Made by a program: the position numbers and the translations under genes. Below, one piece after another: positions 41,476 to 54,400 of a stretch of DNA of 64,000 bases. The first letter of the stretch is position 1; every line of letters begins with the position of its first letter. The notes beneath the pieces were generated by a model. That model searched no databases. It had not been told where the DNA came from and saw only the letters and a program-made list of their open reading frames with translations. The stretch comes from Roseateles_B sp041912595 (GTDB taxonomy: Bacteria > Pseudomonadota > Gammaproteobacteria > Burkholderiales > Burkholderiaceae_C): contig JAYRMR010000012.1 in NCBI GenBank assembly GCA_041912595.1, forward strand, positions 37,236 through 101,235, read 5' to 3'.

Positions 41476-42285
41476 CTAGTCGTTGCGGGTCAGCCCCGAG
41501 GTGTCGACCAGGTCGCGGTAGGCATGCCAGCTCGCGTGCCCCAGCCAGGGCAGCACGACGACGAGGCCCAGCATCAGCGTGGCCATGCCCAGCAGCGTGA
41601 GGCTCATCACGAGGACCGCCCACAGCGCCACCGGGGCGGGGTACTCCATCACCACGCGCCAGCTGGTGAAGACGGCGCCCAGCACGCCGATCTGGCGGTC
41701 CAGCAGCAGCGGCACCGCGATCACGGTGGACGCGAAGACCGGCGCGGCCAGCACGGCGCCCAGGCCCAGCCAGACCTCGAAGAGATGGCTCTGCTCATTG
41801 AGCACGACATGGCGCAGGAAATCGATCGGTCGGGCGACCGGCACGCCCGCGAAGCCGGTGATCAGCGAGGCCGAGGTCATGACCCAGCCCGTGCCGGCGA
41901 AGGCCAGCAGCAGGCCGAAGACGACGAGCCGCCCGTCCCGCGGGCGCCAGACCTTCAGCACCGTGTGGAAACCGGGATGGCGGTTCAGCTCGAGGTCGCG
42001 ACTGATGGCATAGAGCCCGGTCGCGAGGATGGGCGCCACGAGCAGGAAGCCGCTGAAGGCACCGGCGAGCAGCCAGAAGCGGTCGCGGCCCACGAGGAAG
42101 ATCAGCGCGCCGAGCAGGGCCAGCACCACGCCGTGGAGCAGCGAGGGGCCGGGGCAGCGCGTCATGTCCGCCCAGCCGCGCGCCAGCCAGCCGAGCGGGC
42201 GCAGCGGCGGCACAGGCTTCACGCCGAAGCGTCGGGACTCCGCCAGGGCTTTCTCGGTGTACTTGTTGGGCATCAGGATATTCAT
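41476..42285 (-). CDS. DUF2189 integral membrane protein
   Basis: A 269-residue protein with six to seven transmembrane helices after a 35-residue polar N terminus (RRFGVKPVPPLRPLGWLARG). The conserved AISRDLELNRHPGF loop and the ending WLGHASWHAYRDLVD are characteristic of DUF2189, a family with no assigned role that is often near cytochrome oxidase and DUF2788 genes. The terminator of the giant repeat gene lies just upstream, isolating the two transcripts. Confidence 0.85.
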   Translation of the reverse strand: MNILMPNKYTEKALAESRRFGVKPVPPLRPLGWLARGWADMTRCPGPSLLHGVVLALLGALIFLVGRDRFWLLAGAFSGFLLVAPILATGLYAISRDLELNRHPGFHTVLKVWRPRDGRLVVFGLLLAFAGTGWVMTSASLITGFAGVPVARPIDFLRHVVLNEQSHLFEVWLGLGAVLAAPVFASTVIAVPLLLDRQIGVLGAVFTSWRVVMEYPAPVALWAVLVMSLTLLGMATLMLGLVVVLPWLGHASWHAYRDLVDTSGLTRND

Positions 42286-42389
42286 GCTGCCATGCTCGGG
42301 CCTGGCGGTCCTTGATGGGCATCAAGACTAACCCTGATGCCGCTGCGAAATGCACGAAGGCGGGTCAATCACCTGGCCGATCGCGCATG

Positions 42390-42447
42390 AAAAAGAGCCG
42401 CCCTGGCGGGTGCCGGGGCGGCTCTCGTGGAGGGGCGCGGGCCCCTC
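42390..42447 (-). terminator. Tandem hairpins with T-run: terminator of the giant repeat gene
   Basis: Read on the minus strand, GAGGGGC/GCCCCTC (42430-42447, 4-base loop) comes first. The second stem is 10 bp, AGAGCCGCCC/GGGCGGCTCT (42394-42425), ending in TTTTT (complement of 42390-42394). It lies 5-60 bases past the stop of the 12.35-kb gene and fits an intrinsic terminator. Confidence 0.85.
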
Positions 42448-42451
42448 AGCC

Positions 42452-45400
42452 TCAGATCAGCGGGACGATGCGGTTCAGATCGTCGTCCTCGCCAGGCGCC
42501 TTGCGCAGCGGCACCAGGTGGTGATGCAGCGTGCTGTGCGCACCCGGTTGCGTGACGCCGTCGCCCAGCACGTTCCCCGCCGGCCCGGCCAGGACGTCGC
42601 CCAGGCTGAGCTTGTGCTCCGTGCCGGACTTGCCCTGCTCGGCCTGCGCGGCATGGCCGTCCGCATGGCTGTCCGTGCTGCCCGACGTGCCCGTGCTGCC
42701 CGTGTCCTTGGCGAACCAGACGTCCGCCATGTCATGGGTCTTGCCGTCGCTGGTCGTGTAGCCGGACACCAGGCCCACCAGGTTGCCGTTGCTCACCGCG
42801 GTGCCGGTCTGCGCATGCAGATCCAGCGACGTGATGCCCAGGTCGGCCAGGGACTTCAGCTCGCCCGCGTCGGTCTTGCCGTCGTGGTTGCCGTCCACCC
42901 AGATCTTGAGCTGGCCGAACTGCGCGTCGGTGCTGGTGAGCTTGCCGTCATGGTTGCTGTCCATCGCCGACATCGCCTGGTAGCCGTTGACGGCGCGGGA
43001 GCCGTCCGCCATCACGGTGCCGCTGCCGAACAGCTCCTTGCCGTCGTTGATCTGGCCGTCGCCGTTCAGATCGCGCACTAGCAGACCGTCGTTGCCGCCG
43101 ACCCAGCCCCACTTCTGGGCATTGCCCGTGCCGTTCAGGTCGAAGGTGACGCCCTGGGCGGCGGCGGTCGTCGAGACGCCGTTGCCGTCCAGATCCAGCA
43201 CGATCGGCGAGGTGAGCCACAGCGCGTCGAGCTGCGAGCCCGACATCGCGTGGATGGCCTCGGTGGTCAGCGCGTTGAACTGCGTCATGTTCAGCTTCGC
43301 GATGTCCTCCGACTCCAGGCCCAGCACCTGCTCCGTCGACAGGCTGTGGATCTGATCGGTGGTCAGGCCCGCAATCTGCGAGGTGGTCAGCGCCTTGATG
43401 TCATCGCTGGCGAAGTGCGAGAACTGGTCCGTCGTCAGCGCGTGGATCTGCGCCGAGCTGAAGGCCGCGATCTGCGTCGTGCTCAGGGCGTTGATGTCAT
43501 CGCTGCTGAAGGTGCCGATCTGGTCCGTGGTCAGCGACAGCACCTGGGCCGTGCTCAGGGCGGCGATGTGCTCGGTGCCCAGCGCGGAGAACTGCTCCGT
43601 GGACAGCGCATGCAGCGCGGAGGTCGACAGCAGCTTGATGTCGTCGCTGCTGAAGGCCGCCATGTCGGCACTGTCGATGCCCCTCACCTGCGCGGAGGTC
43701 AGCAGGGCGATCTGCGCCGTGGTGAAGGCGTCGATCTGATCCGAGCTGAAGGCCTGCAGGTCGTCCGACTGCAGCGCGCGGAAGGCCGAGCTGGTCATCG
43801 CGCGGATGTCGTCGGTCGAGAAGGTCACGATCTGGTCCGAGGTCATGGACGTGATCTGCGCCGCCGTCAGCGCGGCCACCTGGTCGGTGCCCAGCGCCTG
43901 GATGTCGGCCGTCTCCCACTTGCTCAGCTGGGCCGTCGTGAGCGCGCCCACCTGGAGCACGCTCAAGCTCGGCACCTGGTCGCTGGTCAGGGCGTTCAGC
44001 TGGTCGCTGGACAGGGCCCGGACGGCGAACAGGTTCAGCGCGCGGAGGTCGTCCGTCTGCATCGCCGCGATCATGCCCGCGCTGATGCCCGGCACCTGGA
44101 CCGAGGTCAGGGCGGCCATCTGGGCGGTGCCCATGGCGTTGAAGTCGTCCGAGCCCATCGCGTTGATCTGGGCCGAGGTCAGCGCCGCCACCTGCGTCAC
44201 CGTCAGCGCCGCCACCTGGTCGGAGGTCAGCGAGACGAACTGGTCGGTGGTGAAGGCACGCAGGGCGCCGGTGCTCAGGGCACGCAGGTCGTCCGTGGCC
44301 AGGGCCGCGATCTGGTCGGAGTGCAGGCCGGCGATCTGACCCGAGGTCAGGCCGCTGTACTGCGCCGTCGTCAGCGCCACCAGCTGGTCGGTGCTCATGG
44401 CGCCGAGCTGGGCGCTGCTGAGACCGCGGATGCCGGAGCTGCTGATCGCCTGCAGGTCATCGGTGGCCAGCTTGGCGAACTGGTCGGTGCCGATGGCCGC
44501 GATCTGCGACGAGGTCATCGCCGCGTACTGGTCCGTCGTGAAGGCCACCAGGTCCTCGGTGCCCAGGCCCTTGATCTGGGCGTTGGTCAGCGCGTTGACC
44601 TGCGCCGTCGTGAGCGCGGCGAACTGGTCGGAGCTGAGCGTGCCCAGCACGTCCGTGCTGAGGGCGCGCAGGGCCGACGTGCTGATCGCACGCAGGTCCG
44701 ACGTCTCCATCTTGGCCAGCTGGTCGCTGCTGAAGCCCACGATCTGGCTGCTGGTCAGGGCGGCGGCCTGGGCGGTACTCAGGGCCACCACCTCGTCCGT
44801 CGTCAGCGCAGCGATCTGGGCCGAGCTGAGGCTGCGCAGCGCGGCGGTGTTCAGCGCGGCGAAGTCCTCGGTCTGCAGCGTCTTGAGCTGGTCGGTCGTC
44901 AGGGCAGACACCTGGGCCGAGCTCAGCACGGCGAACTGGTCGCTCGTCAGCGCGTTCAGGTCGTCGCTGGCCATGCCCTTGATCTGCGCACTCGTGAGTG
45001 CGGCGACCTGGGCCGTGGTCAGGGCGGCGATCTGGTCGGAGCCGAGCGCCGCGATCTGGTCGGTGCCCAGGGCGCGCAGGGCGCCGGTGCTGATCGCACG
45101 CAGGTCATCGGTCTCGAGGGCCGCGATCTGGTCGGAGCTGAAGCCCTTCACCTGGGCGCTGGTGAGCGCCGCGGCCTGGGCCGTGGTCAGCGCCTTGATC
45201 TCGTCCGTCGAGAAGCCGCCGAACTGGTTGCCCGGCGTCGTGGCCAGGGCCGCGATCTGGGCGGAGGTCAGCTGCACGATCTGGTCGCTGGTCAGGGCGG
45301 CGATCTGGTCGCTGGACAGTGCCCGGATCGTGCCGGTGCTCATCGCACGCAGGTCATCGGTCTCGATCTTGGCGATCTGGTCGCTGGTCAGGCCGGCGAC

Positions 45401-48400
45401 CTGGCTGCTGGTGAGCGCCGCGGCCTGGGCCGTGGTGAGCGCCTTGATCTCATCCGTGGTCAGGGCGCCGATCTGGGCGGAGTTCATGCCGCGCAGCGCT
45501 GCCGTGTTGAGGGCCGCGAAGTCCTCGGTCTGCAGCGTCTTGACCTGATCGCTGGTCAGGGCGGCGACCTGGTTGCTGGTCAGCACCTTGAACTGGTCGG
45601 AGCCCAGGGCGTTCAGGTCGTCGCTGGCCAGGGACTTCAGCTGCGCGCTGGTGAGAGCCGTGACCTGCGCCGTGGTGAGGGCACCCAGCTGGTCCGAGGT
45701 CAGCTGCGCGAGCTGGTCGGAGGTCATCGCCTTGATCACCGAGGTGCTCAGGGCGCGCAGGTCCTGCGTCTCGAGCTTGACGAGCTGGTCGCTGGTCAGA
45801 CCGCCGATCTGCGCCGAGGTCAGCGAGGCCGCCTGGTCGGTGGACAGGCCGATGATCTGGTCGCTGGTCAGTGCGCCCAGCTGCGCCGAGGTCAGGCCCT
45901 TGAGCGCCGCGGTGTTGATGTTGCCGAAGTCATCGGTCGTCATCGTGCGGATCTGGTCCGTGCCGATGGCGGCGATCTGGGCAGACGTCAGCACCTTGAT
46001 CTGGTCGGACACCAGGGCGTTGAGGTCGTCGCTGCCCAGGCCCTTGATCTGGGCCGTGGTCAGGGCGGTGACCTGCGCCGTGGTCAGCGCGCCGATCTGG
46101 TCGGAGCCGAGGGCGGCGATCTGGTCGGTGCCCAGGGCGCGGATGGCCGCGCTGCTGATGGCACGCAGGTCGTCCGTTTCCAGGGCCGCGATCTGGTCGG
46201 TGCTCAGACCCTTGACCTGGCTGCTCGTGAGCGCCGCGGCCTGGGCCGTCGTCAGGGCCTTGATCTCGTCCGTCGCGAAGCCACCGAACTGGTTGCCCGG
46301 AGCCGTCGCCAGCGCGGCGATCTGCGCGGAGCTCAGCGCCACGATCTGGTCGCTGGACAGCGCCGCGATCTGGTCGCTGCTCATGGCGCGGATCGTGCCG
46401 GTGCTGAGGGCGCGCAGGTCGTCGGTCTCGAGCTTGGCGATCTGGTCACTGGTCAGGCCGGCGATCTGGCTGCTCGTCAGGGCCGCGGCCTGGGCCGTGG
46501 TCAGAGCCTTGACCTCATCGGTGGTCAGGGCGCCGATCTGGGCGGAGTTCAGGCCACGCAGGGCCGCCGTGTTGATGGCGGCGAAGTCCTCGGTCTGCAG
46601 CGTCTTGACCTGGTCGCTCGTCAGCGCGGCGACCTGGTTGCTGGTCAGCACCTTGAACTGGTCGGAGCCCAGGGCATTGAGGTCATCGCTGACCATGCCC
46701 TTGATCTGGGCGGAGGTCAGGGCCGCGACTTGCGCCGTGGTCAGCGCGCCGATCTGGTCGGAGCCGAGGGCGCCGATCTGGTCGGTGCCCAGCGCCTTGA
46801 TGACGGCGGTGCTGATGGCACGCAGGTCGTCGGTTTCGAGGGCGGCGATCTGGTCGGTGCTCAGACCCTTGACCTGGCTGCTCGTGAGCGCCGCGGCCTG
46901 GGCCGTGGTCAGCGCGCGGATGTCATCCGTCGCGAAGCCGCCGAACTGGTTGCCCGGAGCCGTCGCCAGCGCGGCGATCTGGGCCGAGGTCATGGCCACG
47001 ATCTGGTCGCTCGAGAGCGCCGCGATCTGGTCGCTGGACAGCGCCCGGATCGTGCCGGTGCCGATGGCGCGCAGGTCGTCGGTCTCGATCTTGGCGATCT
47101 GGTCGCTGGTCAGGCCGGCGACCTGGCTGCTCGTCAGGGCCGCGGCTTGCGCCGTGGTCAGGGCCTTGACCTCATCGGTGGTCAGGGCGCCGATCTGGGC
47201 CGAGTTCATGCCGCGCAGGGCCGCGGTGTTGATGGCCGCGAAGTCCTCGGTTTGCAGGGTCTTGACCTGGTCGCTCGTCAGCGCGGCGACCTGGTTGCTG
47301 GTCAGGACCTTGAACTGGTCGGAGCTCAGCGCGTTGAGGTCATCGCTGGCCAGGGCCTTGAGCTGCGAGGTGGTCAGGGCCGTGACCTGCGCCGTGGTCA
47401 GCGAGGCGATCTGGTCGGAGGAGAGGGCGGCGAACTGGTCGCTCGTCAGCGCCTTGATGGTGGCGGTGCTGATGGCGCGCAGGTCGTCGGTCTCCAGCTT
47501 GACGAGCTGGTCGCTGGTCAGGCCGCCGATCTGGCCGGTGGTCAGGGCCGCGGCCTGCGCCGTGGTCAGGGCCACCACCTCGTCGGTGGTCAGCGCGGCC
47601 AGCTGGGCCGAGTTCATGCCGCGCAGCGCAGCCGTGTTGATGGCGGCGAGGTCCTCGGTCTGCAGCGTCTTGACCTGATCGCTGGTCAGCGCGGCGATCT
47701 GGTTGCTGGTCAGGACCTTGAACTGGTCGGAGCCCAGCGCGTTGAGGTCGTCACTGACCATGCCCTTGATCTGGGCGGAGGTCAGGGCCGCGACTTGCGC
47801 GGTCGTCAGTGCGCCGATCTGGTCGGAGCCGAGCGCGCCGATCTGGTCGGTGCCCAGTGCCTTGATGGCGGCGGTGCTGATGGCGCGCAGATCGTCGGTT
47901 TCCAGCGCGGCGACCTGGTCGGTGCTCAGGCCCTTGACCTGGCTGCTCGTGAGCGCCGCGGCCTGCGCCGTGGTCAGCGCGCGAATGTCATCCGTCGCGA
48001 AGCCGCCGAACTGGTTGCCCGGGGCCGTCGCCAGCGCGGCGATCTGGGCCGAGGTCATGGCCACGATCTGGTCGCTCGAAAGCGCCGCGATCTGGTCGCT
48101 GGACAGCGCCCGGATCGTGCCGGTGCTCATCGCACGCAGGTCGTCGGTCTCGAGCTTGGCGATCTGGTCGCTCGTCAGGCCGGTGATCTGGCTGCTGGTG
48201 AGCGCGGCCGCCTGGGCGGTCGTCAGCGCCACGACCTCGTCCGTCGTCAGCGCGGCCAGCTGGGCCGAGTTCATGCCACGCAGGGCCGCGGTGTTGATGG
48301 CGGCGAGGTCCTCGGTCTGCAGCGTCTTGACCTGGTCGCTGGTCAGCGCGGCGACCTGGTTGCTGGTCAGCACCTTGAACTGGTCGGAGCCCAGGGCGTT

Positions 48401-51400
48401 GAGGTCGTCACTGACCATGCCCTTGATCTGGGCGGAGGTCAGGGCCGCGACTTGCGCGGTCGTCAGCGCGCCGATCTGGTCGGAGCCGAGGGCGCCGATC
48501 TGGTCGGTGCCCAGCGCCTTGATGGCGGCGGTGCTGATGGCGCGCAGGTCGTCGGTTTCCAGCGCGGCGACCTGGTCGGTGCTCAGGCCCTTGATCTGGC
48601 TGCTCGTCAGGGCTGCGGCCTGGGCGGTCGTCAAGGCCTTGATTTCGTCCGTCGAGAAGCCGCCGAACTGGTTGCCCGGCGTCGTGGCCAGGGCCGCGAT
48701 CTGGGCGGAGGTCAGCGCCACGATCTGGTCGCTCGAAAGCGCCGCGATCTGGTCGCTGGACAGCGCACGGATCGTGCCGGTGCTCATGGCACGCAGGTCG
48801 TCCGTCTCGAGCTTGGCGATCTGGTCGCTGGTCAGGCCGGCGACCTGGGCGCTCGTGAGCGCGGCCGCCTGGGCCGTGGTCAGGGCCTTGACCTCATCGG
48901 TGGTCAGGGCACCGATCTGGGCCGAGTTCATGCCGCGCAGCGCCGCCGTGTTGATGGCCGCGAAGTCCTCGGTCTGCAGCGTCTTGACCTGGTCGGAAGT
49001 CATCGCGCCGACCTGGGCGCTGGTCAGCACCTTGAACTGGTCCGAGCCGAGCGCGTTGAGGTCGTCGCTGACCATGCCCTTGATCTGGGCCGTGGTGAGC
49101 GAGGCGACCTGCGCCGTCGTCAGCGCACCGATCTGGTCGGAGCCGAGCGCGCCGATCTGGTCGGTGCCCATGGCGCGCAGCGTGGCCGTGTTCAGCGCAC
49201 GCAGGTCGTCGGTCTCGAGGGCCGCGATCTGGTCGGTGCTGAAGCCGCGGATCTGGCTGCTCGTGAGGGCGGCCGCCTGGGCGGTCGTCAGCGCCTTGAT
49301 CTCGTCGGTCGTCAGGCCGCCGAACTGGTTGCCCGGCGTGGTGGCCATCGCGGCAATCTGGGCGGAGGTCATCGCCACGATCTGGTCGGACGACAGTGCC
49401 GCGATCTGGTCGCTGGACAGCGCCCGGATGGCGCCGGTGCTCATGGCCCGCAGGTCATCCGTCTCGAGCTTGGCGATCTGGTCGCTCGTCAGGCCGGCGA
49501 CCTGGCTGCTGGTGAGCGCCGCGGCCTGCGCCGTGGTCATCGCCACGACTTCGTCCGTGGTGAGCGCCCCCAGCTGCGCGGAGTTCAGCCCGCGCAGGGC
49601 GGCCGTGTTGATCGAGGCGAAGTCCTCGGTCTGCAGCGTCTTGATCTGGTCGGAGGTCAGGGCGCCTACCTGGTTGCTCGTGAGCACCTTGAACTGGTCG
49701 GTGCCCAGGGCATTGAGGTCATCGCTGGCCATGGCGCGGATCTGCGACGTCGTGAGCGCGGCCACCTGGGCCGTGGTCAGCGCGCCGATCTGATCGGACG
49801 AGAGCGCCGCGAACTGGTCGCTCGTCAGGGCCTTGATGGTGCCCGTGCTGATGGCGCGCAGATCGTCCGTTTCGATCTTGGCGATCTGGTCGCTCGTCAG
49901 GCCGGCCACCTGGCCGCTGGTGAGCGCGGCCGCCTGGGCGGTGGTCAGCGCCACGATCTCGTCGGTGGTCAGTGCCGCCACCTGGGCGGAATTCAGCCCG
50001 CGCAGCGCCGAGGTGTTGAGGGCGGCGAGGTCTTCGGTCTGCAGCGTCTTGATCTGGTCGCTGGTGAGCGCGCCCACCTGGGTGCTGGTGAGCACCTTGA
50101 ACTGGTCGGAGCTCAGGGCATTGAGGTCGTCGCTGCCCATGCCCTTGATCTGGGCGGAGGTCAGGGCGGCGACCTGGGCCGTCGTCAGGGCCCCGATCTG
50201 GTCGGAACCCAGGGCGGCGATCTGGTCGGTGCCGAGGGCGCGCAGGGCGCCGGTGCTGATGGCGCGCAGGTCATCGGTCTCGAGCGCGGCGATCTGGTCG
50301 GAGCTCAGACCCTTGACCTGGCTGCTCGTGAGCGCCGCCGCCTGGGCGGTCGTCAGGGCCTTGATCTCGTCGGTGCTCAGACCGCCGAACTGGTTGCCCG
50401 GGACGGTGGTCAGCGCGGCGATCTGGGCCGAGGTCATGGCCACGATCTGATCGCTGGTCAGCGCGGCGATCTGGTCGCTGCTGAGGGCGCGGATGGCCCC
50501 GGTGCTCATCGCCCGCAGGTCATCGGTCTCGAGCTTGGCGATCTGGTCGCTGGTCAGGCCGGCGACCTGGCTGCTGGTGAGCGCCGCGGCCTGGGCCGTG
50601 GTCAGGGCCTTGACTTCATCGGTGGTGAGCGCGCCGATCTGGGCGGAGTTCATGCCGCGCAGCGCCGTGGTGTTGAGGGCCGCGAAGTCCTCGGTCTGCA
50701 GCGTCTTGACCTGGTCAGAGGTCATCGCGCCGACCTGGGCGCTCGTCAGGACCTTGAACTGGTCGGAGCCCAGCGCGTTGAGGTCATCGCTGCCCATGCC
50801 CTTGATCTGGGCCGTGGTGAGCGAGGCAACCTGGCTGGTCGTCAGCGCGCCGATCTGGTCGGAGCCCAGAGCGGCGATCTGGTCGGTGCCCATGGCCCGC
50901 AGCGTGGCGGTGTTCAGGGCGCGCAGGTCGTCGGTCTCCAGGGCCGCGATCTGGTCGGAGCTGAAGCCCTTGATCTGGCTGCTCGTCAGGGCGGCCGCCT
51001 GGGCCGTCGTGAGCGCCTTGATCTCATCGGTCGTCAGGCCGCCGAACTGGTTGCCCGGCGTGGTGGCCATGGCCGCGATCTGGGCGGAGGTCATCGCCAC
51101 GATCTGGTCGGACGACAGCGCCGCGATCTGGTCGCTGGAGAGCGCGCGGATCGCGCCCGTGCTCATGGCCCGCAGGTCGTCGGTCTCGAGCTTGGCGATC
51201 TGGTCGCTGGTCAGGCCGGCGACCTGGCCGCTCGTGAGCGCCGCGGCCTGCGCCGTGGTCATCGCCACGATCTCGTCGGTCGTGAGCGCGCCGACCTGGG
51301 CGGAATTCATCCCGCGCAGGGCGGCCGTGTTGATCGAGGCGAAGTCCTCGGTCTGCAGGGTCTTGACCTGGTCGGTGGTCAGTGCACCGACCTGGGCGCT

Positions 51401-54400
51401 GGTCAGCACCTTGAACTGGTCCGTGCCCAGGGCATTGAGATCGTCGCTCGCGAGACCCTTCATCTGCGAGGTGGTCAGCGCCGTCACCTGGGCGGTGGTC
51501 AGCGTGCCGATCTGGTCGGACGAGAGGGCGGCGAACTGGTCGCTCGTCAGGGCCTTGATGGTGCCCGTGCTGATGGCACGCAGGTCATCCGTCTCGATCT
51601 TGCCGATCTGGTCGCTGGTCAGGCCGGCGACCTGGCTGCTCGTGAGCGCCGCGGCCTGGGCCGTGGTCAGGGCCTTGATCTCGTCCGTGGTCAGCGCACC
51701 GATCTGCGCGGAGTTCATGCCGCGCAGGGCCGCCGTGTTGATGGCGGCGAAGTCCTCGGTCTGCAGCGTCTTGACCTGGTCGGAGGTCAGGGCGCCGACC
51801 TGGGCGCTGGTGAGGACCTTGAACTGGTCCGAGCCCAGCGCGTTGAGGTCGTCGCTGCCCATGCCCTTGATCTGGGCCGTGGTGAGCGACGCCACCTGCG
51901 TCGTGGTCAGCGCGCCGATCTGGTCGGAGCCCAGGGCGGCGATCTGGTCGGTGCCCATGGCCCGCAGCGTGGCGGTGTTCAGGGCACGCAGATCGTCGGT
52001 CTCCAGGGCCGCGATCTGGTCGGAGCTGAAGCCCTTGATCTGGGTGCTGGTCAGGGCCGCCGCCTGCGCGGTGGTCAGGGCCTTGATCTCGTCGGTGGTC
52101 AGGCCGCCGAACTGGTTGCCCGGCGTCGTCGCCAGGGCCGCGATCTGGGCGGAGGTCATCGCCACGATCTGGTCGGACGACAGCGCCGCGATCTGGTCGC
52201 TGGACAGCGCGCGGATGGCACCCGTGCTCATGGCGCGCAGGTCATCCGTCTCGAGCTTGGCGATCTGGTCGCTCGTCAGCCCGGCCACCTGGGCGCTCGT
52301 GAGCGCCGCGGCCTGGGCCGTGCTCATCGCCACGATCTCGTCGGTCGTGAGCGCGCCCACCTGGGCGGAATTCATGCCGCGCAGCGCGGCGGTGCTCAGG
52401 GCGGCGAAGTCTTCCGTCTGCAGCGTCTTGACCTGGTCGGAGGTCATCGCGCCGACCTGGGCGCTGGTCAGCACCTTGAACTGGTCGGAGCCCAGGGCAT
52501 TGAGGTCGTCGCTGCCCATGCCCTTGATCTGGGCCGTGGTGAGCGCAGCCACCTGGGCCGTGGTCAGCGCACCGATCTGGTCGGAGCCCAGGGCCGCGAT
52601 CTGGTCGGTGCCGAGGGCCTTGATGGCGGCGGTGCTGATCGCCCGCAGGTCATCGGTTTCCAGGGCGGCGACCTGCTCGGTGCTCAGGCCCTTGATCTGG
52701 CTGCTCGTCAGCGCCGCGGCCTGGGCCGTGGTGAGGGCCTTGATCTCGTCCGTCGAGAAGCCGCCGAACTGGTTGCCCGGCACGGTGGTCAGCGCAGCGA
52801 TCTGCGCCGAGGTCAGCGCGACGATCTGGTCGCTGGACAGCGCAGCGATCTGGTCGCTCGTCAGGGCCTTGATCGTGCCCGTGCTCATGGCGCGCAGATC
52901 GTCCGTCTCGAGCTTGGCAATCTGGTCGCTGGTCAGGCCGGCGACCTGGCTGCTCGTGAGCGCCGCCGCCTGAGCCGTGGTCAGGGCCACGATCTCGTCG
53001 GTGGTCAGGGCCCCGATCTGGGCGGAGTTCATGCCGCGCAGGGCGGCGGTGTTCAGGGCGGCGAAGTCCTCGGTCTGCAGCGTCTTGACCTGGTCGGAGG
53101 TCAGGGCGCCGACCTGGGCGCTGGTCAGGACCTTGAACTGGTCGGAGCCCAGGGCATTGAGGTCATCGCTGGCCAGGCCCTTGATCTGGGCCGTGGTGAG
53201 GGAGGCGACCTGCGCCGTGGTCAGCGCGCCGATCTGGTCGGACGACAGCGACGCGAGCTGGTCGCTCGTCAGCGCCTTGATGGTGCCCGTGCTGATGGCG
53301 CGCAGGTCGTCGGTCTCGAGCTTGGCGATCTGGTCGCTCGTGAAGCCCAGCACCTGGGCGCTGGTCAGGGCCGCGGCCTGCGCCGTGGTCAGGGCCACGA
53401 CCTCGTCCGAGGTCAGCGCGCCGATCTGGGCGGAGCCCATGCCGCGCAGGGCGGCCGTATTGATGGCGGCGAAGTCCTCGGTCTGCAGCGTCTTGACCTG
53501 GTCGGAGGTCATCGCGCCGACCTGGGCGCTCGTCAGCACCTTGAACTGGTCGGAGGACAGCGCATTGAGGTCATCGCTGCCCATGCCCTTGATCTGGGCG
53601 GTGGTGAGCGACGCGACCTGCGTCGTGGTCAGCGCGCCGATCTGGTCGGAGCCCAGGGCCGCGATCTGCTCGGTGCCCAGGGCCTTGATGGCGGCGGTGC
53701 TGATGGCACGCAGGTCGTCGGTCTCCAGGGCCGCGATCTGGTCGGAACTGAAGCCCTTGATCTGGCTGCTGGTCAGCACGGCGGCCTGCGCGGTGCTGAG
53801 GGCGACGACGTCCTCGGTGTTGAGCGCGCCGAGCTGGCTGCTCGTGAGCGCTGCCGTCTGGGCGGTGGTCAGCTTGGCGATCTGGTCGGAGCTGAGCCCG
53901 TGAATCTGGTCGGTGCCCATGGCGCGCAGGGCGCTGGTGCTCAGCGCCCGCAGGTCATCGGACTCCATCTTCGCCAGCTGGTCGGTGGTGAAGCCCACCA
54001 CCTGGCCGCTGGTGAGGGCCGCCACCTGGGCGCTCGAGAGCGCCACGACCTCGTCCGAGGTCAGGGCGGCGATCTGTGCGGAGCTGAGGCCGCGGACCGC
54101 CGCGGAGCTCAGCGCGGCCAGGTCCTCGGTCTGCAGGGTCTTGATCTGGTCGGTGCCGATCGCCGCCACCTGGGTCGACGTCAGGACCTTGAACTGGTCG
54201 CTGGACAGCGCATTGAGGTCATCGCTGCCCATGCCCTTGATCTGGCCGGTCGTCAGGCTGCTGACCTGGGAGGTGGTCAGCGCGGCGATCTGGTCGGAGC
54301 CCAGGGACACGATCTGGTCCGAGCTCATGGCGCGCAGCGCCGTGGTGGAGATCTGGCGCAGGTCGTCCGTCTGGATCAGCGCGATCTGGTCGGACGTGAG

